NCBI GenBank assembly: GCA_017428925.1
Contig: JAFRPY010000039.1
Span: 1 to 32,344 of the forward strand
DNA from: Prevotella sp.
GTDB taxonomy: Bacteria > Bacteroidota > Bacteroidia > Bacteroidales > Bacteroidaceae
Direction of reading: 5' to 3'
Length of the DNA stretch: 32,344 nt
The notes under the pieces are model-generated. The model saw only the letters and a program-made list of their open reading frames with translations, was not told the origin of the DNA and searched no databases. Positions 7,186 to 15,277 of this stretch are shown piece after piece. The translations under genes and the position numbers were made by a program. Each line of letters begins with the position of its first letter. The first letter of the stretch is position 1.

Positions 7186-7692
7186 ATGGAAGATAATAAA
7201 ACGAAAACTATCACGTTTGCAGGCATTCCGCAGAATATGGGCCAGTTGCAGGCCATGCGGGAATTCAGCCTTCAGGATGAGTTCGAAGTGGCAGCGCTGG
7301 TGGTGGCTGTGCTCTGCAACTATGAGCGCGACACCGAAGGAACGCTGGCCATGATTGATGCGCTGCGAGGTCCCGAACCCCTGAACGCCTACGGAAAACA
7401 GTTCCTGCGCGACCGCCTCAGCGGCAAGCAATACAAGACCTTCTCGTTCTTCGAGGGGTCAAGTCCGGCAAACGACTACACGCCAACGGCACCCTACACC
7501 ATCAAGGTGAGCAGCAATCCCTATTCGTATCAGAATGAGAACTATGCCACGCTCTACCTGAAGTCTTCAGGAGCCGACAGCGCACGCCCTATTACGCTCC
7601 GAAAGAAACCGAGCACGGGACAATGGTTTGTGGTGGATTTCAATTTCCTTGCCGACATCCGCATCCCAACTTCGCAGGACGCCTGGGCATAG
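7186..7692 (+). CDS. DUF6935-like protein
   Basis: A 168-residue cytosolic protein without signal peptide. From memory it matches the Bacteroidales DUF6935 family: an N-terminal TFAGIPQNMGQLQA, a central FFEGSSPANDYTPTAPYT, then NPYSY, RPITLRKK and a terminal PxSQDxWA-type ending. In that family these proteins often accompany membrane or stress-related genes, and no biochemical role is known to me. It starts at an ATG 15 nt after a GC-rich repeat and is convergent with trmB, the two stops being 3 nt apart. Confidence 0.7.
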   Translation: MEDNKTKTITFAGIPQNMGQLQAMREFSLQDEFEVAALVVAVLCNYERDTEGTLAMIDALRGPEPLNAYGKQFLRDRLSGKQYKTFSFFEGSSPANDYTPTAPYTIKVSSNPYSYQNENYATLYLKSSGADSARPITLRKKPSTGQWFVVDFNFLADIRIPTSQDAWA

Positions 7693-7695
7693 GCA

Positions 7696-8451
7696 TCAGA
7701 CGTGAGTATCGCTTCCGCTCCGCTTATCACGGCGATAAGAGCGGTAGTCGTCGAGCTCAATCTCAATTTCAGGTTCCGCCAGTTCTCCTTTGCGAGGCAG
7801 GCGGAACTTTTGGTATTTGATATTCAGCCCACGGTCCATCCACATCTTCTCGTAGTAAGTCTGGATTGAAAGGATTGGGCCGGCTCCATCGCGATACAAG
7901 TCTTCCGTTCTGAACAGCACCGGCAGGTGGTTTTTGTCTACCATATAGGAAGTATAGGTAAACAGGAAATTTGAGTCGGTCTTCAGGTGAATAATGCCTC
8001 CGTCAACCAGAAAGCGCCGATAGCGGTTCATGAAATATGTACTGGTCAGGCGTTTACGGGGGTTCTTCATCTGCGGATCGCTGAACGTAAGCCATATTTC
8101 CTGAACTTCATCTTCGCCGAAGAATCGGTCGATGATTTCAATGTTAGTGCGTAGAAAGGCCACATTCCCCAATCCTTCTTGTAGAGCCTCGGTGGCACCC
8201 GTCCACATGCGAGCCCCCTTGATGTCAACTCCAATGAAATTCATGTCGGGAAACAGTTTAGCCAGTCCCACGGTGTACTCTCCTTTACCGCAACCGAGTT
8301 CCAAAACAATGGGATTATTGTTCTTGAAATACATCTCGCGCCAATGTCCACGCATCTCAAACGGCACATCGGAAATCACGCCATAAGGATACTGAAAAAC
8401 ATTCTCATAACGCTCCATGTCGGCAAACTTAGCCAATTTCCCTTTTCCCAT
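7696..8451 (-). CDS. trmB: tRNA (guanine-N7)-methyltransferase
   Basis: A 251-residue enzyme that methylates G46 in the variable loop of tRNAs using S-adenosylmethionine. Visible signatures are the SAM-binding [12 protein letters not shown], the acidic strand end [11 protein letters not shown], the catalytic-region [16 protein letters not shown], and the C-terminal RTEDLY. Family length fits. A longer frame begins at 8490, but the -7 box CAAAGGTA (plus-strand reading) at 8468-8475 lies inside it, so the ATG at 8451 is the real start. The C-terminal tail is rich in Asp/Tyr/Arg and slightly longer than in enterobacterial TrmB. Confidence 0.93.
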   Translation of the reverse strand: MGKGKLAKFADMERYENVFQYPYGVISDVPFEMRGHWREMYFKNNNPIVLELGCGKGEYTVGLAKLFPDMNFIGVDIKGARMWTGATEALQEGLGNVAFLRTNIEIIDRFFGEDEVQEIWLTFSDPQMKNPRKRLTSTYFMNRYRRFLVDGGIIHLKTDSNFLFTYTSYMVDKNHLPVLFRTEDLYRDGAGPILSIQTYYEKMWMDRGLNIKYQKFRLPRKGELAEPEIEIELDDYRSYRRDKRSGSDTHV

Positions 8452-8467
8452 AATCTCAAATTTTCGG

Positions 8468-8475
8468 CAAAGGTA
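8468..8475 (-). promoter_or_regulatory. -7 box for trmB
   Basis: TACCTTTG on the minus strand, 17 nt upstream of the chosen ATG at 8451. It decides between the two possible starts. The -33 region is not recognisable. Confidence 0.6.
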
Positions 8476-8499
8476 CAAATTATTATTCATTCTTCACCC

Positions 8500-8631
8500 T
8501 TCATCACTTATTTTTTGAATCCTTTCCGCTGGTTAAAAGAGTTCTTTCCACTGATTAAATGACTTGCTTCCACTGATTAAAAGAGTTGCTTCCACAGTCT
8601 ATTTGAATCTTTGTTACTGTTATTTGACGGG
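8500..8631. repeat. Degenerate tandem array B, 22-bp period
   Basis: Three well-conserved 22-bp units occupy 8522-8543, 8544-8565 and 8566-8587, built on the core 'cttccactgattaaa' plus 'gactt' or 'gagtt'. Flanking windows 8500-8521 and 8588-8609 still match the second unit at 13 of 22 positions, and 8610-8631 matches with a one-base shift. The array fills the divergent gap between trmB and the phosphatase gene and stops where the latter's -33 region begins. Confidence 0.75.
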
Positions 8632-8635
8632 TTTC

Positions 8636-8666
8636 TTGCACATTTGAAAGATAATCCGTAACTTTG
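8636..8666 (+). promoter_or_regulatory. Promoter for the tyrosine phosphatase gene
   Basis: A TTG at 8636-8638, a 20-nt spacer and TAACTTTG at 8659-8666. The expected start is near 8673, about 33 nt before the ATG. Confidence 0.55.
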
Positions 8667-8705
8667 CCAATAGAAATCTTAACAAAGAAATAATTGAATA
8701 CTGGT

Positions 8706-9209
8706 ATGAAACATAAGATACTCTTTGTCTGTCTTGGCAACATCTGCCGTTCACCGGCGGCCGATGGAGTGATGCACCATTTGGTCGAGTTGGAGGGCAA
8801 AGAGGCTGATTTTGAAATAGACTCGGCAGGCATCGGTTCATGGCACGTCGGAGAACTGCCCGACCGCCGCATGCGCTCTACTGGCGCTAAAAGGGGTTAC
8901 ACTTTCGACCACCGGGCTCGACAGATAGCAATGGCCGACTTTAACCGTTTCGACTATATCATTGGAATGGACACAGAGAACATGGCTACACTTCGCCGAA
9001 TGCAGAAACAATACCTGAGTTCAAATCATAGCGAAGGCTCAAAATGCGCAAGGCTGCTCTGTCTGGCCGACTACCTAAAACATCATCCAGGCCAGGCCAC
9101 CATTCCCGACCCTTATTACGGAAAACAAGCAGACTTTGAGTTTGCCCTCGACCTGATTGAAGATGCCTGCGAGGGACTGCTTGGTGAACTGATACATGAT
9201 GGAAAATAA
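8706..9209 (+). CDS. Low-molecular-weight protein tyrosine phosphatase
   Basis: A 167-residue cytosolic phosphatase. The P-loop CLGNICRS (Cys9 nucleophile, Arg15) is at the N-terminus and the general-acid motif DPYYG (Asp135) is in the C-terminal third, as required for the CX5R low-molecular-weight class. It should dephosphorylate phosphotyrosine or small phosphoester substrates. In Bacteroidales such enzymes often act with BY-kinases, none of which is in this window. A TTG four codons upstream is in frame, but the ATG at 8706 gives the standard family N-terminus. It is monocistronic and ends at a shared terminator. Confidence 0.92.
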   Translation: MKHKILFVCLGNICRSPAADGVMHHLVELEGKEADFEIDSAGIGSWHVGELPDRRMRSTGAKRGYTFDHRARQIAMADFNRFDYIIGMDTENMATLRRMQKQYLSSNHSEGSKCARLLCLADYLKHHPGQATIPDPYYGKQADFEFALDLIEDACEGLLGELIHDGK

Positions 9210-9240
9210 AAAAACGAGGAACTATTCCTCGTTTTCTTTT
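9208..9240. terminator. Bidirectional intrinsic terminator
   Basis: An 11-bp perfect stem (9211-9221 with 9225-9235) is flanked by an A-run on the left and CTTTTTT on the right, so it works for both the phosphatase (+) and mgtC (-). The TAG stop of mgtC is the three-base loop CTA at 9222-9224. Confidence 0.85.
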
Positions 9241-9671
9241 TTACCCCTTATCTTGTGGAGAAAGAAATTAAATGCTTCGAAACAGACTAGCACAAGGAGC
9301 GTACTGACTATGGCCAAGACGTACATTCCCACGCCGCATGCCAATCCGATGGCTGCCGTTACCCACAGGCCAGCCGCCGTGGTAAGTCCCTTCACTACGT
9401 TCTTCTGGAAGATAATGGTTCCGGCACCGATGAAACCGATACCCGACACTACCTGGGCGGCAATGCGCGAGGGATCCATGCTGAGCGTCATCTGGTCTTT
9501 GGGCAAGTTATCGAATCCGTGTACAGAAACGATCATGAACAATGCCGACCCCAAGGCTACCAGCACATGAGTGCGGAAACCGGCAGCCTTAGTACGGTAT
9601 TCACGGTCGAGACCGATAATCGCTCCCAACGCGGTTGCAACCAATAAACGTATAATGAACTCTTCGGTCAT
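9222..9671 (-). CDS. MgtC/SapB-family membrane protein
   Basis: A 149-residue inner-membrane protein with four to five hydrophobic helices. The family signature is clear: LLVATALGAIIGLDREY, the AAGFRTHVLVALGSALF segment, and QVVSGIGFIGAGTI. MgtC proteins are linked to growth under low magnesium and, in some bacteria, to control of ATP synthase; the role in Bacteroidetes is unsettled. The protein lacks the long C-terminal ACT-like domain of Salmonella MgtC, so it is the short SapB/YhiD-like form. A longer frame exists, but the ATG at 9671 gives the family N-terminus and overlaps the upstream stop as TGATG, pointing to coupling with the DUF975 gene. Confidence 0.9.
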   Translation of the reverse strand: MTEEFIIRLLVATALGAIIGLDREYRTKAAGFRTHVLVALGSALFMIVSVHGFDNLPKDQMTLSMDPSRIAAQVVSGIGFIGAGTIIFQKNVVKGLTTAAGLWVTAAIGLACGVGMYVLAIVSTLLVLVCFEAFNFFLHKIRGKKENEE

Positions 9672-10315
9672 CACTCGCCCTGCTGTTTCTTCAAATCCTC
9701 GTAAAAATGAGCAAAGGCCGAATCCATGTAAGGTTCTAAAAGAAGGAAACCAATGCCAAATGTTATAACAGAGAGGATTATCCAACCTATGAAGCTCAGA
9801 AACAACCAGAACAGTTCCATCTTATGACCTTCCATCATTCGCATCGACTTTTCAATGGCTGCATTGCCCGAAATAGTGGGATCGTCTTTCAAAATATAAG
9901 GCGTCATAGCATAGGAAAAAGCCTTTATGATTCCGGGGATGATGAGCAACAACGTCCAAAGAATCAAGAAGATGTACATCAGCAAATAAGTAACTCCCAC
10001 ACGTTTCCATTCACCATTCTTGTAACCGTCGAATAACGTCTTCCAATTGATGTCCTTATCACGGATAAGATTCAAGAAGAATACAGCAAATCCCCACAGC
10101 AAAGGAAAGCAAATAACAAGCCATAGGAAAGAAACACCTAAACCTGATCCTGCAACACCTGGAGATGGAGAGGCCTGAGAACTGAACGGCAGACTGACCA
10201 CCTGTCCAAGTCCTCCCGTGATGAGAAGGTAAATAGCTGTGACAATAACGGCCTTATCCCACTTGCCACTCAACGAGGCAAGTGACCTGTTTTTGTAACC
10301 TTGATTTGTATCCAT
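9671..10315 (-). CDS. DUF975-family integral membrane protein
   Basis: A 214-residue polytopic membrane protein with about five hydrophobic segments: 23-45, 60-84, 113-130, 165-185, and a later one running into GFLLLEPYM. The central cytoplasmic part, with NWKTLFDGYKNGEW and AFSYAMTPYILKDDP, is the hallmark of the DUF975 family, whose function is unknown. It lies 22 nt downstream of ilvE and is translationally coupled to mgtC through TGATG, so the three genes are probably one transcript even though their roles look unrelated. Confidence 0.85.
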   Translation of the reverse strand: MDTNQGYKNRSLASLSGKWDKAVIVTAIYLLITGGLGQVVSLPFSSQASPSPGVAGSGLGVSFLWLVICFPLLWGFAVFFLNLIRDKDINWKTLFDGYKNGEWKRVGVTYLLMYIFLILWTLLLIIPGIIKAFSYAMTPYILKDDPTISGNAAIEKSMRMMEGHKMELFWLFLSFIGWIILSVITFGIGFLLLEPYMDSAFAHFYEDLKKQQGE

Positions 10316-10337
10316 AGCTTATATAAGTTTTAAAGGA

Positions 10338-11360
10338 TTATTCAATCACCACGGTGGTCCATCCATGCTTATCCTCCACCGTTCCGTACTGGATACCGCG
10401 AAGCGTATCGTAAAGTTTCTTTGAGATGGGGCCGGGCTTGCCGTCCTCTGAGAACACATAGCTCTTGCCTGTCTCCAAATCGTCAATCTTCGAGATTGGC
10501 GAAATCACGGCTGCCGTTCCACATGCGCCAGCCTCTTCAAATGTTTCCAGTTCTTCTTCTGGGATAGGACGACGCTCAACTTTCATACCAAGGTCTTCTG
10601 CAACCTGCATCAGCGACTTGTTGGTGATAGAAGGCAGAATACTGGTCGACTCTGGTGTAACGTAAGTATTGTCCTTGATACCGAAGAAATTGGCAGCACC
10701 GCACTCGTCGATGTACCTCTTCTCCTTGGCGTCGAGATAGAACTCGCAGGCATAACCCAAGTCGTGGGCTTTCTTGTTTGCCAACAGAGATGCGGCATAG
10801 TTACCACCCACTTTATATATACCTGTTCCAAGCGGAGCTGAGCGGTCGTGGTCGCGAATAATAACATAAGGATTTGTGGCGAAACCACCCTTGAAATATG
10901 GTCCTACGGGAGTTACGAAGATAAGGAAACAATATTCACTGGCAGGATGAACACCCACCTGAGCACTTGTGCCGACAAGCAGCGGACGAATGTAAAGTGT
11001 AGCTCCGCTCTCGTATGTAGGAATCCACTCCTGATTCAGGCGGACCACTTTCTTCACCATTTCACAAAACAGTTCGGTGGGAAGTTCCGGCATCAAAATG
11101 CCACGACAAGTTGACTGTAAACGAGCTGCATTCTCCTCCATACGGAAAACTCGCACCTTACCATCAGGACAACGATAAGCCTTCAATCCTTCAAAAGCCT
11201 CCTGCCCATAATGCAGACAGGTAGCTGCCATGTGAAGTTTCAAATACTCGTCGGAACAGATTTCAATCTCTCCCCATTTACCATCACGATAGTAACAACG
11301 TACATTGTAGTCGGTTTTCATGTAACCGAACGACAGATTACCCCAATCTAAATTCTTCAT
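10338..11360 (-). CDS. ilvE: Branched-chain amino acid aminotransferase
   Basis: A 340-residue fold-type IV PLP enzyme of the larger, eukaryote-like BCAT type. It interconverts leucine, isoleucine and valine with their 2-oxo acids using glutamate/2-oxoglutarate. Visible family segments are HYGQEAFEGLKAYR near the N-terminus, RPLLVGTSAQVGVHPA, the PLP-lysine region GTGIYKVGGNYAASL, and the substrate-gating loop EEAGACGTAAVISPI. A longer frame from 11414 is possible, but the -7 box at 11404-11411 lies inside it and the ATG at 11360 gives the normal family N-terminus (MKNLDWGNLSFGY). Confidence 0.94.
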   Translation of the reverse strand: MKNLDWGNLSFGYMKTDYNVRCYYRDGKWGEIEICSDEYLKLHMAATCLHYGQEAFEGLKAYRCPDGKVRVFRMEENAARLQSTCRGILMPELPTELFCEMVKKVVRLNQEWIPTYESGATLYIRPLLVGTSAQVGVHPASEYCFLIFVTPVGPYFKGGFATNPYVIIRDHDRSAPLGTGIYKVGGNYAASLLANKKAHDLGYACEFYLDAKEKRYIDECGAANFFGIKDNTYVTPESTSILPSITNKSLMQVAEDLGMKVERRPIPEEELETFEEAGACGTAAVISPISKIDDLETGKSYVFSEDGKPGPISKKLYDTLRGIQYGTVEDKHGWTTVVIE

Positions 11361-11403
11361 AATGTATTGAATTCTTATGTTCTTTTTAAAACTATTCTGA
11401 CCG

Positions 11404-11434
11404 CAAAAGTACACAATTTATTGCAAATTGGCAA
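11404..11434 (-). promoter_or_regulatory. Promoter for the ilvE unit
   Basis: TACTTTTG on the minus strand at 11404-11411, with TTG at 11432-11434 (20-nt spacer). The predicted start is near 11397, giving a leader of about 37 nt. Confidence 0.55.
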
Positions 11435-11472
11435 TTTTTTTGATAAAAAATAGGTTCTTTCACGTTATTAGA

Positions 11473-11664
11473 CTACTTCTCGTCTAAGATTTTCTTGATT
11501 TCCTCTTCGGTCTTGGTGAGTTTATCCTTGCAAAACCTGATGAGTTGTTGTGCGCGTTTAAGCTGTTCGGACATCTGGTCAATGTCGAGTTCGTCATTCT
11601 CCATCTTACTGACAATAGATTGGAGTTCAGCAAAAGCGTTTTCGTATTTCTGTTCTTGTTTCAT
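11473..11664 (-). CDS. xseB: Exodeoxyribonuclease VII small subunit
   Basis: A 63-residue all-helical protein (KYENAFAELQSIVSKMENDELDIDQMS...) typical of XseB, several copies of which bind each XseA and are needed for nuclease activity on single-stranded DNA. The length is normal for the family. It is the last gene of the minus-strand unit, 16 nt after xseA, which supports the assignment. Confidence 0.93.
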   Translation of the reverse strand: MKQEQKYENAFAELQSIVSKMENDELDIDQMSEQLKRAQQLIRFCKDKLTKTEEEIKKILDEK

Positions 11665-11680
11665 AATTTATGGAAATGAG

Positions 11681-12928
11681 TTATGGGTTAACGGTTGAGC
11701 GGACAGAACCATTAGTGAAGCGGGTTTCTATTTCATCACCTGGACGAAGGGCGGAAGCATCACGAATGGTATGGCCATCTTTGAGCGTGATACTATATCC
11801 ACGCTTCAGCAACAAGGCTGGGTCAAGACTCTTGGTCTTTTCCTCGATAAGCTGCAAACGGTGACGTTCGTGCTGAAGCTTTCTGTCAATAATAATAGGC
11901 ATCTTTGCCTCGATGGCTTCCACTTTGCCTTGAAGGGCTACTACGCGCTGAGTGATGGCAGCTATAATACGGTTATATAAGGCATCGATTACGACTTCTT
12001 GCTTTATTTTCTGCTGTGCATAACGGGTGATGCGGACCTGGGCATCGTTGATGGCATCAAGGACCTGCTTCAAGTTGGAAATGAGGAAGGCGGCAGCTGC
12101 GGTGGGCGTCTTCACCCGGGTGTGACTCACCATATCGAGTATGCTCTCATCTCGGTCATGACCAATACCTGTAATTATCGGCAACGGGAACTGTGCCACA
12201 TTCTCGGCCAATGCCAAGGTGTCAAAACCGCTAAGGTCGGCTGTTGCGCCACCACCTCTTATAATTACTACAGCATCGAAACACGGCTGTGCTTCGGAAG
12301 TATTCCATATCTTGTCCAAAGCAGCAATAATACTCTGCTCAACCTGCTCACCCTGCATAACAGCAGGAAACAATGTCACATCGAAGTGAAAGCCGTATTC
12401 GTTCTCTGCCAATTGCCTACAAAAATCGCCATAACCTGCCGCCCCTTCTGCCGAGATAACGGCAATGCGCTGACAAAACATTGGCAGACGGAGTTCGCGC
12501 TGCAATTCGAAGACGCCCTCATCCTTTAATTGTTGGATAATCTCCTGACGCTTTCGTGCCATGTCGCCCAATGTATATGTAGGATCAATGTCGGCGACAA
12601 TCCACGAGAAACCAAAGTTTTCATGGAACTGAGGATATACCTTAAGCAGCACTTTCATGCCCGCATGCAACTGTTGATGGGTAACCCTTTCGAAATGAGG
12701 TTTTACCAAATTCCATGTAGATGCCCAACACTTGGCCGAAGCCCTGGCAACAGGTGTGTTGCTATGTGCCTCCTTCTGGATGAGTTCCATGTAGCAATGT
12801 CCCCTGACCTCACGAACCTCAGACAATTCGGCTTCAACCCAATAATCATCAGGCATTCCCGATTCGAGCGTCTGACGGACCAATGCGTTCAGTTCATATA
12901 AGGACAGCGTCTTTCTTAACTCTTCCAT
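11681..12928 (-). CDS. xseA: Exodeoxyribonuclease VII large subunit
   Basis: A 415-residue subunit of exonuclease VII, which degrades single-stranded DNA from both ends. An OB-fold covers about 1-100 (YWVEAELSEVREVRGHCYMEL; GMKVLLKVYPQ). The catalytic domain follows (RIAVISAEGAAGYGDF, VVIIRGGGATADLSGFD, PIITGIGHDRDESILDMVSHTRVKTPTAAA). A helical C-terminal region ends in GYSITLKDGHTIRDAS. All expected blocks are present. Its ATG follows the subtilase stop with no gap, so translation is likely coupled, and xseB follows directly. Confidence 0.94.
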   Translation of the reverse strand: MEELRKTLSLYELNALVRQTLESGMPDDYWVEAELSEVREVRGHCYMELIQKEAHSNTPVARASAKCWASTWNLVKPHFERVTHQQLHAGMKVLLKVYPQFHENFGFSWIVADIDPTYTLGDMARKRQEIIQQLKDEGVFELQRELRLPMFCQRIAVISAEGAAGYGDFCRQLAENEYGFHFDVTLFPAVMQGEQVEQSIIAALDKIWNTSEAQPCFDAVVIIRGGGATADLSGFDTLALAENVAQFPLPIITGIGHDRDESILDMVSHTRVKTPTAAAAFLISNLKQVLDAINDAQVRITRYAQQKIKQEVVIDALYNRIIAAITQRVVALQGKVEAIEAKMPIIIDRKLQHERHRLQLIEEKTKSLDPALLLKRGYSITLKDGHTIRDASALRPGDEIETRFTNGSVRSTVNP

Positions 12929-14296
12929 CTACTTTTCCCCGTTTCTTTGTTCCTCTGCAACAATAATTTTGCTGAAATCAGGAATCCCGTAACCATAGAT
13001 GTTATCGGGCCACTCATAACGGTCGCCACTCCTTCGCACGAGTTCAAGAATTTCGCAAGCCGTCTTATCGGGAAGAGCCTGCCACAGACAAGCCACAGCT
13101 CCGGCAATCAGGGGTGATGCAAACGAAGTCCCGTTCTGTTCACGTATTTCACCTTCACCCGTAATTACACAGCAAAGTCCGCCCATGGCCATCACGTCGG
13201 GTTTCACACGCCCGTCGGCAGTGGGTCCAACGCTACTGAAAGCAGTATTAATACCATCAGCACTCACAGCTCCAACGGTGAGTACATCCTCGGCATCGGC
13301 TGGAATGGTTATCTTCTTCCAAGTATCATCACCTGAATTTCCAGCACTACAGACGAGCACAATACCTTTCTTTGCCAACATTGAAGCCATGCGCGAAATC
13401 ATCATAGAGTGACCGTCCAGTTGTCGATAGGGATAGTTCTGCTCATCGTCATCGAAATCTGAATATCCCAACGAAGAATTGATTACATCAACGCCCACAC
13501 TATCAGCAAATTCTGCTGCCGCCGTCCAGAAATCCTCCTCGGCAAGACTCTCTGTCACGGTCTGTTCACAACGCAACAGCCAGTAATCAGCCTCAGGTGC
13601 CGACCCAATATATACATTTTTTTCGTTCACGGCCATCACCGAAAGAACTTTTGTGCCATGACTATGCTCGCGAAAGATGTTTGGAGAAGGAGGATAAACA
13701 AAATCTCGTTCCCCCACCCTGTTTATTCGCGTCATTGCCGGGATATGGTCAACATACTGAAAACCTCCGTCCAAAACCGCCACAAGCATTCCCTTTCCGC
13801 GATAACCGGCGCGATGAAGCTCGTCAAGATGAATCATTCCAAGCTGCTGAGCCGTTGCATTATCATCCGCTACGATTTCATCGAAAGCCTTTGTGCGGCG
13901 AGGACATTCGAAAGGTTTCAAAGAATCAGGTTCTTCATAAACTTTTTGAACACTAATTACAAATGGCAGGTCACTCAATGACTCCTTCAACGAGAGACTA
14001 TCATAACTGACCAAAACCGAATTATTCCATTTGCTCTTTGACACCACCTTAACACCCTTATGCTGCAAGAGGTCAATGTACGTCTGCGATACAGGCAAAT
14101 CCGTGGAATCCACTTCCAGATGCTGGCGCTTTCTGCGTGCAATAGCCCGTTCTGAGAGAAACTGTTCTGGATGCTGCAGGGTATATTGGCAGCCCTGTTT
14201 GTTGTTGAATACCACACGCCACAAACGAACTTTCCCTTCTGCGACGTTTGGCACCCACAATAACAGCATCAGTAAAAAGTGCAAACAATACTTCAT
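12929..14296 (-). CDS. Secreted subtilisin-family (S8) serine peptidase
   Basis: A 455-residue protease with a signal peptide (1-20). A propeptide-like region of about 130 residues is followed by the S8 catalytic domain. The triad is complete: Asp175 in VAVLDGG, His212 in HGTKV, Ser390 in GTSFASP, with the oxyanion Asn319 in SAGNSG. The protein ends soon after the catalytic domain (GYGIPDFSKIIVAEEQ) and shows no type IX C-terminal signal domain, so it is probably periplasmic rather than surface-delivered. It sits between vsr and xseA in a tightly packed minus-strand unit. The substrate is unknown. Confidence 0.9.
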   Translation of the reverse strand: MKYCLHFLLMLLLWVPNVAEGKVRLWRVVFNNKQGCQYTLQHPEQFLSERAIARRKRQHLEVDSTDLPVSQTYIDLLQHKGVKVVSKSKWNNSVLVSYDSLSLKESLSDLPFVISVQKVYEEPDSLKPFECPRRTKAFDEIVADDNATAQQLGMIHLDELHRAGYRGKGMLVAVLDGGFQYVDHIPAMTRINRVGERDFVYPPSPNIFREHSHGTKVLSVMAVNEKNVYIGSAPEADYWLLRCEQTVTESLAEEDFWTAAAEFADSVGVDVINSSLGYSDFDDDEQNYPYRQLDGHSMMISRMASMLAKKGIVLVCSAGNSGDDTWKKITIPADAEDVLTVGAVSADGINTAFSSVGPTADGRVKPDVMAMGGLCCVITGEGEIREQNGTSFASPLIAGAVACLWQALPDKTACEILELVRRSGDRYEWPDNIYGYGIPDFSKIIVAEEQRNGEK

Positions 14297-14317
14297 TTCT
14301 ACATTTTCAGTTTACGA

Positions 14318-14842
14318 TCAAGGCTCAGCAGCAATCTGTCTTTCGTCAGTAATATCCACCATATCTGCATAGCGGACTTTATGGTCTTGCAAGAATATAT
14401 GGTTCAAGGTATAGGAAAGCGAATCGAGGGTTTGTTCCCTGACTTTTGTTTTCAGTTCACATTCCCAAACCGTGATACAATGCCATCCCATTTGTGCTAA
14501 CTGTCGCTGCTCAAGAATATCTCGATTTTGGTTACGTTTAATCTTATCAATCCAAAACTGGCGGTTAGTGTGGGGAATCTTGCAACAGGGGGAATTATGA
14601 ATGTCTGAAAAGTCATCTGTAAAGTCAATTTGATGACCATGCCAAAAACAACCGTTTACAAAAATACATGTGCGATATTTGCGCAGTACTAAGTCGGGAT
14701 GTCCTGGTAGTCGTTTGTGGTTCAACCTATAGCGGAAACCACGTCTCCACAGTCCTTTGCGCACAATCAGTTCTGGCTTCGTGTCCTTTGAACGGATAGC
14801 AGCCATATTATTGTGGCGGTCTTGTGGAGATAATTTGTCCAT
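14318..14842 (-). CDS. vsr: Very short patch repair (Vsr) mismatch endonuclease
   Basis: A 174-residue endonuclease of the Vsr family, which nicks next to T:G mismatches that arise from deamination of 5-methylcytosine. Signatures are NMAAIRSKDTKPEL near the N-terminus, GHPDLVLRKYRTCIFVNGCFWHGH with the catalytic Asp50, and WDKIKRNQNRD-like (here FWIDKIKRNQNRD) with LAQMGWHCITVWECEL. The protein is longer than the roughly 130-155 residues usual for the family because of a C-terminal extension after about 135. No cytosine-C5 methyltransferase gene is in the window. The gene is only 4 nt downstream of a small lipoprotein gene and 21 nt upstream of the subtilase. Confidence 0.92.
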   Translation of the reverse strand: MDKLSPQDRHNNMAAIRSKDTKPELIVRKGLWRRGFRYRLNHKRLPGHPDLVLRKYRTCIFVNGCFWHGHQIDFTDDFSDIHNSPCCKIPHTNRQFWIDKIKRNQNRDILEQRQLAQMGWHCITVWECELKTKVREQTLDSLSYTLNHIFLQDHKVRYADMVDITDERQIAAEP

Positions 14843-14846
14843 CTGT

Positions 14847-15137
14847 CTATGGCCTCAAATTCCAATCTACGTCAAAGTCATCACCTTCGTCGGTCACCTT
14901 GACATCGTAGATTACATCCTTTCCATCGAGTTTTCCTTTCAGCACACCTTGATAATTCTTACCCTCTTTGTCACCCAAAGTAAACTCGGTGACCTCAAGA
15001 TTATTACCATTCGCACGTTCTTCATCAACGATAGCTGATTGTACACGTTCAGTGAGTTTCTTCTCAGAAACGATACATCCGTTCAGCAAAACTAATGCTG
15101 AGAATGCAATAAACGTTGAAATCAAATACTTTTTCAT
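14847..15137 (-). CDS. Small lipoprotein of unknown function
   Basis: A 96-residue protein with a lipoprotein signal (LVLLNGC, lipidated Cys21). A compact acidic domain follows that begins KKLTERVQSAIVDEERANG and ends in DFDVDWNLRP. The mature part resembles small DUF4333-type periplasmic domains in size and layout, but I cannot confirm the family. It is the first gene of the minus-strand vsr-subtilase-xseAB group; a -7 box at 15189-15196 gives a leader of about 45 nt. Confidence 0.75.
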   Translation of the reverse strand: MKKYLISTFIAFSALVLLNGCIVSEKKLTERVQSAIVDEERANGNNLEVTEFTLGDKEGKNYQGVLKGKLDGKDVIYDVKVTDEGDDFDVDWNLRP

Positions 15138-15188
15138 AAGTCAATCATTTATAGATGTGGTTCAACAATAAATATCTAAACTTTGGTG

Positions 15189-15196
15189 CAAATGTA
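15189..15196 (-). promoter_or_regulatory. -7 box for the lipoprotein-vsr-subtilase-xseAB unit
   Basis: TACATTTG on the minus strand. It is divergent from the MATE promoter about 65 bp away. No -33 match is visible at the usual spacing. Confidence 0.5.
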
Positions 15197-15259
15197 CACA
15201 TTATTCTTCAAAACAGAAAGAGTTTCTGTTTTAAATTAGGTCATCTGAGAAATTATTCG

Positions 15260-15267
15260 TATTTTTG
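15260..15267 (+). promoter_or_regulatory. -7 box for the MATE gene
   Basis: TATTTTTG ends only 10 nt before the ATG at 15278, so the leader is a few nucleotides at most. This rules out the longer in-frame start at 15155. Confidence 0.6.
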
Positions 15268-15277
15268 CAGCAAAATT

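Noticed and set aside
12929-14296. Type IX secretion cargo
   Set aside because: The subtilase ends right after the catalytic domain and lacks a C-terminal sorting domain, despite PorE being encoded nearby.
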